Shown one piece after another: positions 36,882 to 48,754 of a stretch of 64,000 nt of DNA. The DNA comes from Epiperipatus broadwayi (lineage: Eukaryota; Onychophora; Udeonychophora; Euonychophora; Peripatidae), in NCBI GenBank assembly GCA_028023455.1, contig JAQFVV010000509.1, positions 312,001 through 376,000 on the forward strand. Direction: 5' to 3'. The notes beneath the pieces are model-generated. The model saw only the letters and a list, made by a program, of their open reading frames with translations. It was not told the DNA's origin and did not search any database. The position numbers and the translations under genes were made by a program. Positions within the stretch are counted from its first letter, which is position 1; every line of letters begins with the position of its first letter.

Positions 36882-37073
36882 TATATACAATGAGGATTTC
36901 CAATTCCTCAACAAGCTTTATGATAAATGCCTAGCCAGAGCCAGCATTTAAAATATCTCTGTCAGGAACCTCCCCTCCCCTGACCATGGTTTCGTGCTTT
37001 GGCATTCCTCAAAGAGGTGTAAGGCATTTATCATAAAGCTTGTTGAGGAATTTGGCAATCCTCATTGTATATA
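36882..37073. mobile_element. Family A TIR element, 192 bp
   Basis: The ends TATATACAATGAGGATT and AATCCTCATTGTATATA are inverted, followed by CTCAACAAGCTTTATGATAA and its complement. It is the smallest complete family A copy, with the hammerhead block on the - strand in the middle. Confidence 0.88.
36977..37017 (-). ncRNA. Hammerhead-like motif (family A, one core change)
   Basis: On the - strand: TTGAGGA (first core base T instead of C), stem II ATGC/GCAC around a CAAA loop, GAAA, stem III ACC/GGT, cleavage base C. Stem I is CCTCT/AGGGG, where the first pair is T-A flipped to A-T relative to the 56648 copy. The change at the first core base should impair cleavage. Confidence 0.5.
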
Positions 37074-37963
37074 ACTTACAAGCTTAAGAGAATAGGATCA
37101 TGTGATCTATGACTCTTATTTTGACAAGGCTTTATTATGTTTCGTTTTTGCATACAAAAACGTTTACGATACAAAATGTACACTTTTCTATTTTCTTGTG
37201 TAAAATATATGAAAGAGACTGTGTGCTTTGCAGTCCGTTTCTGAAATTTTTTATTGGTTTGCTTTCATAGTTCCTTTCCAGACAGTATATGTTAATATCT
37301 ATGAATTTCATGATGCTGTAAACCCATAGGATTATTTAGAGATAAAATACGAAAAAATCACTAATCTTTTCTATAAAATGCCAATATTTATAAATATTTT
37401 TGCTTCAATGAAACATATGCATAGAAATATTAGTTAAACAGGTTGGCAAATGACAACATTATGGTAGCTGATTATATTTATCTTCTAAAATCTAATCTAT
37501 AAATAGGTAATTAAAAAAAAAACCCAATAAATCACAATATCCCAGCTTACATAATACTACACTAGGTGGCATAATAATGGTGAGAGAAAAAAGAATTTGC
37601 TACTAATTTCTGTTGTGACCAAAGTCTTGGAATAATATCCAAGATAGTCTCAAATTCTGAAAAATATTTATAAATAAGCAATAGAAGTTATTAAACTACA
37701 TTTTTTTTTACAGCAGTTTTACTTTATAGTGGATAGCAAAGAAAGTAATATTATTTGCAGCTAATGTGATTGATCTCTCAAATACTTCAAATGGATATGA
37801 GATGAAAGCAATAAAATGAAACGAAAGTTAAATAATAAAAAAAATTATATAATGATTAATGACTATTTTAGAAAAAAAGAGAAGAAAATAAAAACTAAAA
37901 CATAATGGTTAAAATTAATCAGAGAATTAAACTTGGATGAGTATTTTCAGTAAAAATAATTTT

Positions 37964-39041
37964 GGTAGTGTTCTGATCTATCGTGTCAGCCGCTTGATGG
38001 CGTTGATGCTAAGCAAAAACATATTGATATAATGTTCCTGGGCCAGCGATTCTATAGAACTACGATTTCCATAAAATTAAAAAATTCAAACAAAATATAA
38101 AAATGTAAGCAGACTTTTTCGACTTTATGGGACAGTAATTAATCAGAAAGAGGCTTTTTTGTGTGTGTTGATAATAAATTATGTTACTTTCGAATAGCAA
38201 ATAAAAGTACATTAGAAACTTTTTTGGACAGTAATTCAAATAAAATTTTACAATGAAAGTCGCATTTTTATTTTTTTTGTGTGTGTATATATAAAAAAAA
38301 TTATGTTACTTTTTTAATAACAAATAATAGCAAATATAGTGGATCGGAAAAGTTGTGGTACTTTTTTAATAAAAAATAAAAGTAAATTTTACCCTTTTTT
38401 GGACAGTAATTAATCAGACACTGCGTTTTGGGGGGGAAAAAGTAAATTAGATTGCAATTTACCCACTAAAGTTAATAATTATAACAACTATTAAAATGAA
38501 ATCCAACTCCGGTGTCTGACAATTGCCAATTTTCAAAGTTCGAAGCAGCCATCTTCCTTGTATTGGACGATTTCTCGAGATGCGTTACTTTCATTGGGAT
38601 TTTCAAAATAGTGCTGTGCCGCACCCTAAAATCCAATTTGTGAGGGTTATACAGTCCTGATGGAACAGTGACAACACTGTTAAAACTGTTAGAAGGTACC
38701 AGTTCATATGAAAAAAAAAAGTTGGACCTGAAAAGTTAAATTAATTAGACACTAGACACGATACAGTCAACACACCTTCACATGATATTGTAGCGAAAAT
38801 AGATAAGCCAGCATTACGATAAAGTGCATAATATAAGCAACTATGGTACTGAAGGCATTTTTCTGTGCTTTTAGCATAGAAAAAAGCCACAGCGGTAGCC
38901 GGCAGCCGAGTAAACAGACTCTTTCTGCGTTTTATCATAGAAAGAAGGCTATCTGCTTGGCTGCGGCAAATGGCATATTTCTAGCAATTTAGCTAGAAAT
39001 AGCACCATCAAGCGACTGACACAATAGAACAGAACACTACC
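37964..39041. mobile_element. 1.08-kb TIR element with 8-bp target duplication
   Basis: The ends begin GGTAGTGTTCTG and finish CAGAACACTACC; imperfect pairing continues for about 40 bp to TGTCAG and CGCTTGATGG. Exact ATAATTTT flanks both ends (37956-37963 and 39042-39049). An 8-bp duplication is typical of hAT-type elements. The left half has degenerate copies of GGACAGTAATTAATCAGA at roughly 120-150 bp intervals. There is no transposase, so it is non-autonomous. Confidence 0.85.
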
Positions 39042-39380
39042 ATAATTTTATTATAAAAGGAAAATGTCTAAAAAAAATTTAAAATTATTTGATTCCATCA
39101 ATGTTTGTTTATAAGTTTGAACTTTGATATATAATACTAAGACTGCATGACTAAAGATATAGGTATGTTGGAATTAACAAGATGAGATCAAAAGCATAAT
39201 ACAATGGTGAGACAACAACAAAGAAGATATCAATGACATTATTTAAAAAGAATTAAGTAACTGGTCTGGAGATATTGTTAGAACAAATAAAAACAATTTG
39301 TAATCTGTATCCAAAAGACAGTAAAAATGAACATGTGAGATGGATTGTCTGTATTAACTATAGCATGGTATATCCACATA

Positions 39381-40894
39381 TAAATGAATAAATTTCACTT
39401 AATTGAATTCACTTTAGAAAATTTACATTGTATGCATGTATTTGAATTCAGTAAAACTAATATATGCTAAAATATTTAGATTTATATAGAATCTGGACTA
39501 ATATAAAACTTAAAATATCTATCTGTAATAACAGTGTATAGTATTGTCATGATCGGGTATTGCATGTGAGGAGTTTGAAGTCCCACATCTGGAAGGTAAA
39601 TTTGCACAATAGAGATTATTACTTTTCATCTACCTATATACATTTATTTGTCTCAAATGAATAAAGCTTTCATTCAGTTTTATTTGTGGATAGTGTTTTC
39701 TTATGGTTAGTTACTGATGATGCCTAGCTAGTATTGTAAATAATAATCCTGGGAATATAGCAGATTGATATACTCAAAAACCTGTACAAAGAAGAAGATT
39801 GTAGTGAAGTAAGAGGAAGTTGCCTAAGCATAGCAGTTAAGTTTATCTACAATTTGTGTTTAGTGACAGAATGCTGTGGCTGACTTTTAACAAAGAATAA
39901 TGGCATTGCAACATGGTCCTTTAAGCGGAGTCGATATTAACAATGCAGCAGGTTGGAAAATTTATGTGGAAATACATGTTTATCAGAAAAACAGTCAATG
40001 ATGAAATAAAAGTGGCAATGCTAGTATGGTTGTCAGGAAAATAAGTTCAGCAAATGCAAAACAATTCTGTGATCTGAAATCTTCCGAGGAAATACCATAT
40101 CGTGAATTAAAAGAGGTGACTATGTATTTCAAACCGATAACATCAAAACTGGTGACATCCCTCAGATTAAGAAATAGAAGACAGGCATCATGTGAGAAAT
40201 ATTAAGACTATGATATGGAATTAAAAACATTAGCTAAAGCATGCAACTTTAACTCTGAATTGGATGGCATGCACCTTAATCAACTATTATGGGATATGAC
40301 AGCTAGTAACGGTAAGCTTAAACAAGTGAGGGATAAAATTGAACTATTTGTACTAATTATAGTCTGAATGTATATATTTTTAAACAAAATTTTATATTCT
40401 GTGTAATTACAATTAGACAGTAAATGAATAAATTTCCCTTTATTTGAATTTATTCTAGAAAATTTACATTGCTATGCATGCATGTGAATTGTAATAAAAC
40501 TAATATATTTAGATTTATACAGGTTCTGGACTAATATAAAAATTGCAGAGATCTATCTCTAATGGGAGTGTATAATGTTAATTGTTTTGTGAGTCAAATA
40601 TCATGTGTGCATGTGTTCAATAAATACAAGATAGCTAAACACACCTAAATGCAGATAATGTTAGTTATCTGCACAAGAGAGAGTTTAAAGTCACACATCT
40701 GGAAGATAAATGTACACAATAGAGATTTTATTGTAATTTTTAAGAAGATAGTTAATATATTATGTTTCAGCCATATATATTTATTTGTCTCAAGTGAATA
40801 AACGTTAAGTTTTATTTGTGTCTAGTGTTTTCTTATAGTTAATTACCGATGCTGCCCGATTGGTATTATAAATAATACTCTCAGGAAAATAGCA
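39381..40894 (+). mobile_element. Small LTR retrotransposon remnant
   Basis: Direct repeats at 39381-39762 and 40421-40894 share TAAATGAATAAATTTC, AATATTTAGATTTATA, CACATCTGGAAG, CACAATAGAGAT and GTTTTCTTATRGTTA, and end near ATAGCA. The right copy is longer because of extra internal sequence. Only about 660 bp lies between them, so pol is absent. The LTR ends are not clearly TG/CA and no target duplication was found. Confidence 0.75.
39960..40350 (+). pseudogene. Gypsy-type gag relic
   Basis: Across frame breaks the + strand reads SSEEIPYRELKEVTMYFKP, then DMELKTLAKACNFNSELDG and LNQLLWDM. This follows the gag pattern of Gypsy elements (a short helix, 'F.PK', 'L..LA..C.F...L...L.D'). The presence of gag alone explains the small internal region. 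Confidence 0.6.
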
Positions 40895-41127
40895 ATTTGG
40901 TAAAAAGTTCACTGGAGTGAAAATTTGATTAAACTTGGAACCTTCATCTTACAATGGATCAATAATAATCCATATTTCTGATAATAAAAATCACCCTTAT
41001 CTATTATATTTGAAATTCACTGTAATGAGACTTGATTTAGAAGCTTGAAAAAAGACAAAACCTATTATGATATTCTAGCTGAATCATTCTTCAAATAGTT
41101 TCTAATTATTTAAAAAAAAATGCTTAC

Positions 41128-41260
41128 CTGCAACAAATTCTTTGGCCCAATTCCAAGTTTAGGCGTTTCTTCTATCTCCCTCTGAAATAGTCGTGAGGTG
41201 GGTGTAAGAGATGATGAGTTTTTGTAGCTACTATTAGCACGACTAGAATCAGGTGAGTAT
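41128..41260 (-). CDS. PKMYT1: PKMYT1 exon: C-terminal tail with cyclin-docking-like motif
   Basis: The acceptor TTTGCTCTTTTAG precedes ATACTCACC, and the donor is TTGCAG|GTAAGC, a strong site. The first base completes an Arg codon, then 44 codons end in phase 0. The exon encodes YSPDSSRANS, SSSLTPTSRLFQ and finally PKLGIGPKNLLQ. In human PKMYT1 the final residues contain an RNLL-x-LF motif, the RxL cyclin-B docking element; here the equivalent is KNLL, with Lys in place of Arg. Because the exon ends in phase 0 without a stop, one more coding exon must follow to the left. Confidence 0.88.
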
Positions 41261-44200
41261 CTAAAAGAGCAAAGTGAAAAAAAAAATGTATGTAACTTAA
41301 AACACAGTTTAATAAACACAGATTTAGGTCTACAACTAATCGATGTTTTCTAAAAACAGTCGCCCTGAAGATACAACCTTAGTATGAGGACAATTTCCTT
41401 TCATGTGTCCTTTCTTTTCTTCTAATCAATTAGTTAATACTTGATGACACATGTCATATGTCTGATTAGATAACTGGTATTAAAATGATTTCATTAGTTA
41501 ATCTAATAATTCAAGTAGTCAAAGCATTAGCCCACTACAATCACCTAATCATTAATACGTATTTTTCAACTCCTCAACACAATTTAATATAATAGAGGAA
41601 TTTAAAAAAAAAAAGGAGATGGCCAGAAAAAAATTTAAAAAAAAAATTCTGATCATTGAATAATCAATAATTCAAAAGCATTCATATGATTACACACAAA
41701 TCTTTGAAAGTTAATTTCATTAAAAACAGCTTCTAAAAATATCTCATCATAAATGAGACTTCAAGAAAAGGATAACTATTCATTATAATCAGAAAACAAT
41801 ATAAAGGCATTAGAAGTTATTAAACACTTCCAGTAATCATTTTTCAACTGGTCAGAAAACTGTGATGCACTCTTTCTCCATAGTATTTTAATAGTAATAA
41901 TTGGATGGTTTAGTACTCAGTAAGTATTGTAATTAAACCACTAAACACACACTCCCCCTCTCTAGCACTCACTTTGTAAAAACTCTCTTATTTTCTAATA
42001 AAGGTCAGGTGTTGTATTATCCCTCCCTCTACACACAAAATTTTGGTGGGGAGGTTGGAGGGGTAGGTGGTGGGTTTCTTTTTTGTTTTGGGGGGATGGT
42101 TTTAAGTTTTGTGTTTTGTGACAGCTGTAGCCACAATCCATGGACTTTGGGAATTCAAAAAAATTTGAGTGCTAGGAATGAAACAGCAGAGCTGTAAGCC
42201 ATGATCTTTCTAAGTTCTAGTCCATACCTCTACCAGTACATCAAACTATCATTTCTTATATTTTTATAATATGCCATACATCTCTGTAAGCCATTAACTT
42301 TGATTACATGTGTTTTGGTTTAAATCCTGATGGGAATGAATAGTTAAAAGTGCAATAAAATTCTATATTGTTATTCATTATGTTAAATTCAGTTTTGCAA
42401 TTGTTTTACAGAAAATTGAGATAAACAAGTTTTTCTTTCAGATATAACCAACCCAACTAATGATTCAACATCATCTAGCTATCCTTAGAGAATAAACAAG
42501 CTATTAAAATTATCATCACCTGGCAATTAGCAAACCTAGTAATGAATACTACCTTCTCTATCACTGTTCCTTTATAAGGGGCTGTCAAGGAAAGCAATGG
42601 GATATTTATTAAAAAGGCCAAATTTTATCATTACTGAGATATTAAAATAATATTTAAAAGATGCATGCAATTACTACTGAAGAAGATATCATTGTATGTA
42701 GTACTCTTAATGATTAATTACCGCAACATTCAATTATATATATATATTATCTTTGTGAAGATCTATTAGTCTAACCCTCCACAGATATTTTTACTACCAA
42801 TAATATGTGGATGGTATTTGAAATTTAGATAATAAATGGTTTTTTTAGACAATTTTCATAAATATTTTTACTTTTTATTTGACACAAAAGAAGACTATTC
42901 CTACCAAGACTTTCATCTTTTAAATCAAAATCGGCAAGATTAGCAAATAAATTATTAGCTAGAATCTTAGATTATTTCCCTTACAATGCCATCACTTATG
43001 CTTGATCAGAAAGATATAATATTCGTTTAAAAATTTCTTTTTAGGCAATGAATAATTGTTACTTCATTCTGATATTACCATGTTAGATCGCATTTCCTCG
43101 CAGCATATATTATTCAGTATCTGCTCTAATAATTGGCTTTCATTCTGAATGAAGACCAATCATCGAGAAAAGTTTGCATAAGCAAATCACTTGAACCCAA
43201 GTTTAAATATCTAATAAGCTAATAAAAACATAGATGCCATTAGTGTTTATAAGCAAACAAGATAAGCTTTCCAATTATTTTTATTGTTTTATTTACTCTT
43301 GCTATCTAGATAAGATGGCTCACGTAGAGGTCTATCTTTATAATCATAAAATGATTGTTTTTCCAAGCTGATGCTCTCATGATGAACCTAAGTTGTTTCA
43401 GATTTGTGAAGTTTTGCTTTCAATATCCGGAAACCTATTTATCATTAGAATATGCTTTGCTCATTTAGACCACAAGTGCTTGCATTCTTGTTGAATTCTC
43501 TTGAAAAATTTGCTTTTCAAAAACAAAATCAGTGCAAAATGTATTCGGATCTTTAGTTAATAGTAAGATATTTAAATGCACCTTACAACATTTAATAATA
43601 TTACTGTTACTTTTTCCTGATTATCATCTGTCTCTTTCACTTGAAAACCTTTCTAACTTCTGTGCCCTTTTATATTGTTTTTCTTCAGATATCTTGAAGT
43701 TTCCATTTGAAACACTTTTGCCTAAGCAAATGAAGCGCGACGTTCTTATCGTTTGACTAAGATACCAATCTATGGTTAACCACTCTTAATTTTTTATTTT
43801 GTAAGTACTGTTTATTATTCAAAATTTTATGAAGGAAGTTATTTCCAAATCTTCTGATTCTTTCTTTAATCTTTCTAAGCTTCAGTATCTCAAACAGAAA
43901 CATAATTCTATTAACATCTTTTCAGTGAATTTCTTTTGATTCCCACAGTTTCTTCATTTAATTAGAAATACTACAATTGTGAATTTGGCGTAATACAATA
44001 AATTGATTGTGACATTTTATTTGATAATAATGTATGAGAAAATAGTCACAGAATTTTTTTTTAAAAGGAAACCTTCTCAATAGTATAGACTTAATTTTTT
44101 TTATTGACTATTTATAGTTTTTGTTTTCAGGTTTTAAACGACGTTATATTGCTAAGGCTATTAATATATGGTTTGGCTGAAGATTTCTCTGTCCCATATA

Positions 44201-44282
44201 GCTATTTAAGTTAGATAGTTGGGTTTGAAGACAGATAAAGTGTCTGAAAATTTCAGATTTTCTACTTAATAGTTAACTTTTA
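41261..44282. other. PKMYT1 intron, no certain feature
   Basis: A G-rich stretch lies at 42040-42100 and an (AT)n run near 42735. A 74-codon frame at 43532-43756 is not recognised. The rest is AT-rich intron. Confidence 0.4.
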
Positions 44283-44480
44283 GATAAATGCTGGCTTTGG
44301 GTTGGTATTTTTAGATCTAGTGCCTGAAACTATCCTAGCGCCTCTCTGAGGAATGCCAAAGCATGAAACCAGTGGTGTGAGGATTGGGGATAGTTTCTAG
44401 ATAGAGATTTTTAAATGCTTTCTGTTGTAGCATTTATCAATAAAGCTTGTTAGAGCAATTAGCATCGCTCATTATTTTTA
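44283..44480 (+). mobile_element. Family A element, left end missing
   Basis: The right end GCATTTATCAATAAAGCTTG and AGCAATTAGC matches other family A copies; on the left only GATAAATGCTGG remains. It lies in the PKMYT1 intron, about 350 bp from the 44833 exon. Confidence 0.75.
44326..44397 (+). ncRNA. Hammerhead-like motif (family A, cleavage base changed)
   Basis: CTGAGGA (44346-44352), a perfect stem II ATGC/GCAT with CAAA loop, GAAA (44365-44368) and stem III ACC/GGT are present. The outer stem I is a perfect 10 bp, GAAACTATCC/GGATAGTTTC. The cleavage base is G (44377) instead of A, C or T, which should block cleavage. Confidence 0.55.
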
Positions 44481-44832
44481 TTTGCAAGCTTAAAAAATTT
44501 GGACATGTGATATATGACTATTTTTTTATAGTCAATGTATATTAACAAATGGAAACCCTTCCCCCAAGTAACATCAAATATTAAATCAAAAAGGAAAATA
44601 TAGTTAATAATATAGGAAATATCCAATAATTTAATCGATATATATTAACAAATAGATAAAAAAATATTAACAACAAATATTAATATAAACAAAAATAGAA
44701 TGTACACTGTAAAAAATTCCAGATATCAAACAGTTGTAGCCCTAAAATATTTTGGACACTGGGTCACACAAGAATATACACAAGCAATAATAAAACCACA
44801 AAAAAATTATTATTTTTTCAATAACTGTTTAC

Positions 44833-44940
44833 CTTGAAAAAGAATCTGATAGGTTGAAATGATTGGCGGGAGTTGAGCTGCTTTTTATTTTGTTGAAACT
44901 ATTCATGGTTGGCGTTGAATTTAAAATATTATTGGCACTG
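44833..44940 (-). CDS. PKMYT1: PKMYT1 exon: Ser/Thr/Asn-rich tail (2)
   Basis: The acceptor ATTTTTTTAG precedes CAGTGCC, and the donor is TCAAG|GTAAAC. The first base joins the TG left by the 48643 exon to give Cys, 35 codons follow, and AG is left over. The peptide includes NSTPTMNSFNKIKSSSTPAN and ends with LSDSFS, with two TP sites. The sequence is disordered in appearance; the assignment rests on exact phase continuity with both neighbours and on the LSD motif also seen near the end of human PKMYT1. Confidence 0.87.
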
Positions 44941-45443
44941 CTAAAAAAATAATTAAAAATAAGTAAAAAAAAAAAGATTAAAAAAATATATATAATAAAT
45001 TATATATTTTAATATAAACAAAAAAGATAATTAAAAAAATAAAATAAATAATCAAACAGCTTATTTCTTGGGAAGAATTCGTAAGAAGTTGAAGCAGCAA
45101 AAATGCCAGAAAACCACAACCTTGGACCTTGAGCTCCGAATATACCATTCTACCGCTGCACTAAAATATGTAAGGTAGTGCTAAATTCAATTCATTTTTT
45201 AAAATGGCATATTAAAAAATGCTCGTATCTGAATAGAAATTAAACAGTTTTGTGGAAAGTTGAGATTTTATAAAATGTTCAAAACCACTATGCAGTCAGA
45301 AACAAACAAATGGCAAAACACATGACTAAGCATCTCTATTAAAAAGAAGTTGTTTAATGGCAAACTACTGTCCTCTGGCTTGACTATAATATTCTGCTGA
45401 CTCGGTACTGAAGCTGTCTCAGATGAACATTTACACATTACTG

Positions 45444-47450
45444 CAGCAGTCAGCAATCTATGGCATATGCCACTAAGTGGCACAAGTAAAATATTTTGCT
45501 GGCATGGCTAACAGAAGAACAATTAATGAAATTTTTTGTTGTTTGCTGCTGCTCTTATATATAAAATTTTAGGTATTTTCTAAACTAACAGCGTGCATAT
45601 TGTAACAACAGATTTGCATAGTGACAGTTGTGAATTGTATAACTCTGTAATCATACTTATTCGGCTTGAACCTGACAAGTCAAGTTCAAAAATACTACAA
45701 ATCATTGCGGTAGCCTTCAGTCAGTTCTACGCAGTGCATGCAATGAGTGTTGATCATCTACTTTGAAAGTAAATTTTTATAGTAAATATCTTAAGTTAAA
45801 ATTAAATAAAAAAAATATTTAAAATTTTTTATTTATACAAATATTCTTTTTTCAGCACTGAAAGTGTCAAAACCAAAAAAAAAAAAAATTAGACTATTTC
45901 AAGAAGAGTGGAAAATGAATTACGTTTTCATAAGTTTAGAAGAAAAAATAAAGTGTCATTTATGTTTAGAAACAATTGCAGAAAATACTTCTAGCATTGC
46001 AAGATATTACGATACAAACATAAGGAACGATTATTTCATCTGAAAAAAGATGAAAGAAACGAATACTTAAAAAAGGGTCTATGAATGCGAAAATCAAAAC
46101 TAGTTACGAAACTTTATAAAATGCATTGCTAAGTAAGGAATATCATATATAGATGAGTTCTTAAAAGAACCATTGTTACAGATGGCTAAATTTTTTTTTT
46201 AATTTTTCAAATAAAAATATGTAGAAAATTAAAGATACTCTTTCATCTGCTCAAAATCATAAGAATAAATTCCATGAATGACAATATAAATCAATAATTT
46301 GAAAATGACTTGGAGTAATGATATACTATTAGTTTATCATTGGATGAAATCACCGACAAAAATGACACTGCACAAGTAACATTAATAGCAAAATTTTATT
46401 CAGTTTGTTTCATCAATGTATACTATCAAAGAGCAAAAAAGATTTTCTGTTACGATGGAAGAGCTGCAATGAATGATTGGCAAAAATAGTGATTTCATCC
46501 AACTGTTTAAAAAATATCCCGAACAATCAATTTTATCTCTTCCTTGCGATTATTCATCGTGAAAGCTTATGAGTGCATAATAGGAAAGTTGAAAAAAGTT
46601 ATGTCTATTATGAGAAAAAATATAATTACTGCATGGTCTTTGGTAGAAATTGAATCAGAGTATAGGGATCTTTTCTTATACATTAAAGTTCGGTGGTTAA
46701 ATAGGAAAAGTCATTAAGAGATTTGCCAATCTTTTAGTGGAAGTAAAAAGAGAAATAGGTGAAGAATATCCTGATTAGGATAATGATATTTGGATTTTAA
46801 ACTTGATGTCTTTAGCTGACATTACAAACAAAAAGCTTTATGGTAAAAAGTGAACTATACTACAATTATATGAATACTGGGTTTTGTTTGCTGAAAAAAA
46901 TTGTGATTTTTAAGAAAGACATCGAATTTAAAAGTTTTCTAGGCTTTTGAAGTTTAAAAAAGTTTGTGGACTCTGTATGTAGTGACTGTTATAACCGAAA
47001 TTATGGATTATGTATCAACTTTGCAAAAATATTTCACACACAGATTTAATGATTTACAAAAACATTCATTCATATTTAAATATATTTTGCAGCCTGACAT
47101 GAAAAATAATTACAAAATAGATTAAAAATTATTTTAAATTTTTGAACATTGAAATTTAAAATTAACAGAGATGAGATTACAAAAAGCGAAGACAATTAAA
47201 TTACCTTGACATAATTATTAAAATGTGGAATGAACTTCCTAGTAGATTTTCATGCATGAAAAGAATCGCAGCATTTGCTCTTCAACATATTACTGTGAAC
47301 AAATATTCTCAATAATGAAATATATTAACCCAAATAGAAATTGTTTGACTGAAGAAAATTCATAAACATGCATAAAGTTAAAAATTTCAAACTATGAGCC
47401 AAATATTGAGGTGGTAGTTTCAAAAGTTGAATCTCAAGGGAGTCCCTAAT
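45444..47450 (+). pseudogene. hAT-family transposase pseudogene
   Basis: The left end CAGCAGTCAGCAATCTATGG resembles the terminal repeat of Charlie-like hAT elements. Then on the + strand, with many stops: a BED-like start (FQEEWKMNYVF, IKCHLCLETIAENTS) at about 45895-46000, LSLDEITDKNDTAQVTLIAK near 46330, ESEYRDLFLYIKVRWLNR near 46650, and the dimerisation block YYCEQIFSIMKYINPNR near 47290-47340. The order matches GTF2IRD2/ZMYM-type hAT transposases. The right terminal repeat was not found. It lies in a PKMYT1 intron. Confidence 0.75.
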
Positions 47451-48642
47451 ATTTAAATATTGTAATTTTTTATGATGTTTTTATACAGTGTGTACTATTG
47501 TAGTCAAATAAATTTTTCTTAGTATAGATTTACTAGTTCAATTACCATGGCAACTGATATTTCAATATAATCATTACACTGTTATATACTTTTTTAAATT
47601 AAAAAAATATTTTCTTATTTGCAAACTATATTATATACAATGTGCATTATATAAATTTAGTCTGCAAGGTATATTCTTTGGCAAGCTTTTATTCGCAACA
47701 ATCCTTTTTCAGTAAATACTTAAACCATTATTCTTTATTAGGTGAAAAATTATATTTCATTTAATCTTATAGATTTTAAATTGTAATAATGTTCAAATTT
47801 ATCTACTATTTGTCTGTAACCATATACTCAAATGTAAGAATGAGGTTGAACATAATTTAAAAAAAATATACGTATTATACCTTTTAAGATTTAAATATAA
47901 CTTATTAAATTTGACTTGATATTATGTTTTAATATCCTTTCAAATTAAATTTATCTTTAAAGTATTACTGAGTTTTTTAGTAATAGGGAATTTCATTCAA
48001 ATATTAGTTAATAGTAAGGAAACCAAGTCATACATCATGTAACTAATATCAGTTAAATGCTCTCTACAAAATGTTTCGGATAAGGTTTTAAACAAATTTC
48101 TATAATCAGTCACTCGATATCTTTCTCCAACTTTTTTCTCTCATTATCTGAATGGATCACTGATTTAATGTGAAGCAGCGCTTCTTTTCTTGATTTATGT
48201 CTTCAAGCTCTGCTATCTGTTTTACTATCCAAATATATAATTCTGATGTAATCATTTTCACACCTTTTCTTACTTTCAACTATAAATTATCCTTTGTATT
48301 TAATTTAGTAGTAAATTAAATGCACATTTTCTGATAAATTTATCATAATAATACTTTCAGGTTTCCATTTTCTTTTTCTACATGCCCACTATTTAAACCT
48401 ATTAGGATTTGATATTGTAAAAGATCAAAATAATATAGGCCCTTTTTATCAATTAAGAACATAGGAGTAAAACATTCTATTTAATCCCTCTTTAACATTA
48501 CTTTTTTCTTCTAATATTTCCCAATTGTCAATCATTTTCCTCTTTCAAGTGTCTTTTCATGCAAAGATACATCTGTTTTATGCATAAATAACAATACAGT
48601 TATACTATTTAATTACATTATGTGAATAATAATAAAAAATAC

Positions 48643-48754
48643 CATGGAAATGTAAAACTTCCATTGCGACTTTCGCCCGATAAGGAATTATCTAATAAAG
48701 AGCATCCCATGGAACTCTGAGATGAATTTATGGAATTATCTGCAAAATCTTCAT
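48643..48754 (-). CDS. PKMYT1: PKMYT1 exon: Ser-rich C-terminal tail (1)
   Basis: The acceptor is a long poly(T) tract ending AAATTTAG, and the donor is CCATG|GTATTT. Two bases complete an Asp codon with the G left by the 53015 exon, 36 codons follow and two bases remain. The peptide contains DEDFADNSINSS and MGCSLLDNSLSGES, which resembles the CSLL-DSSLS segment of human PKMYT1 after the membrane helix. The role is regulatory (phosphorylation); no fold is expected. Confidence 0.88.
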
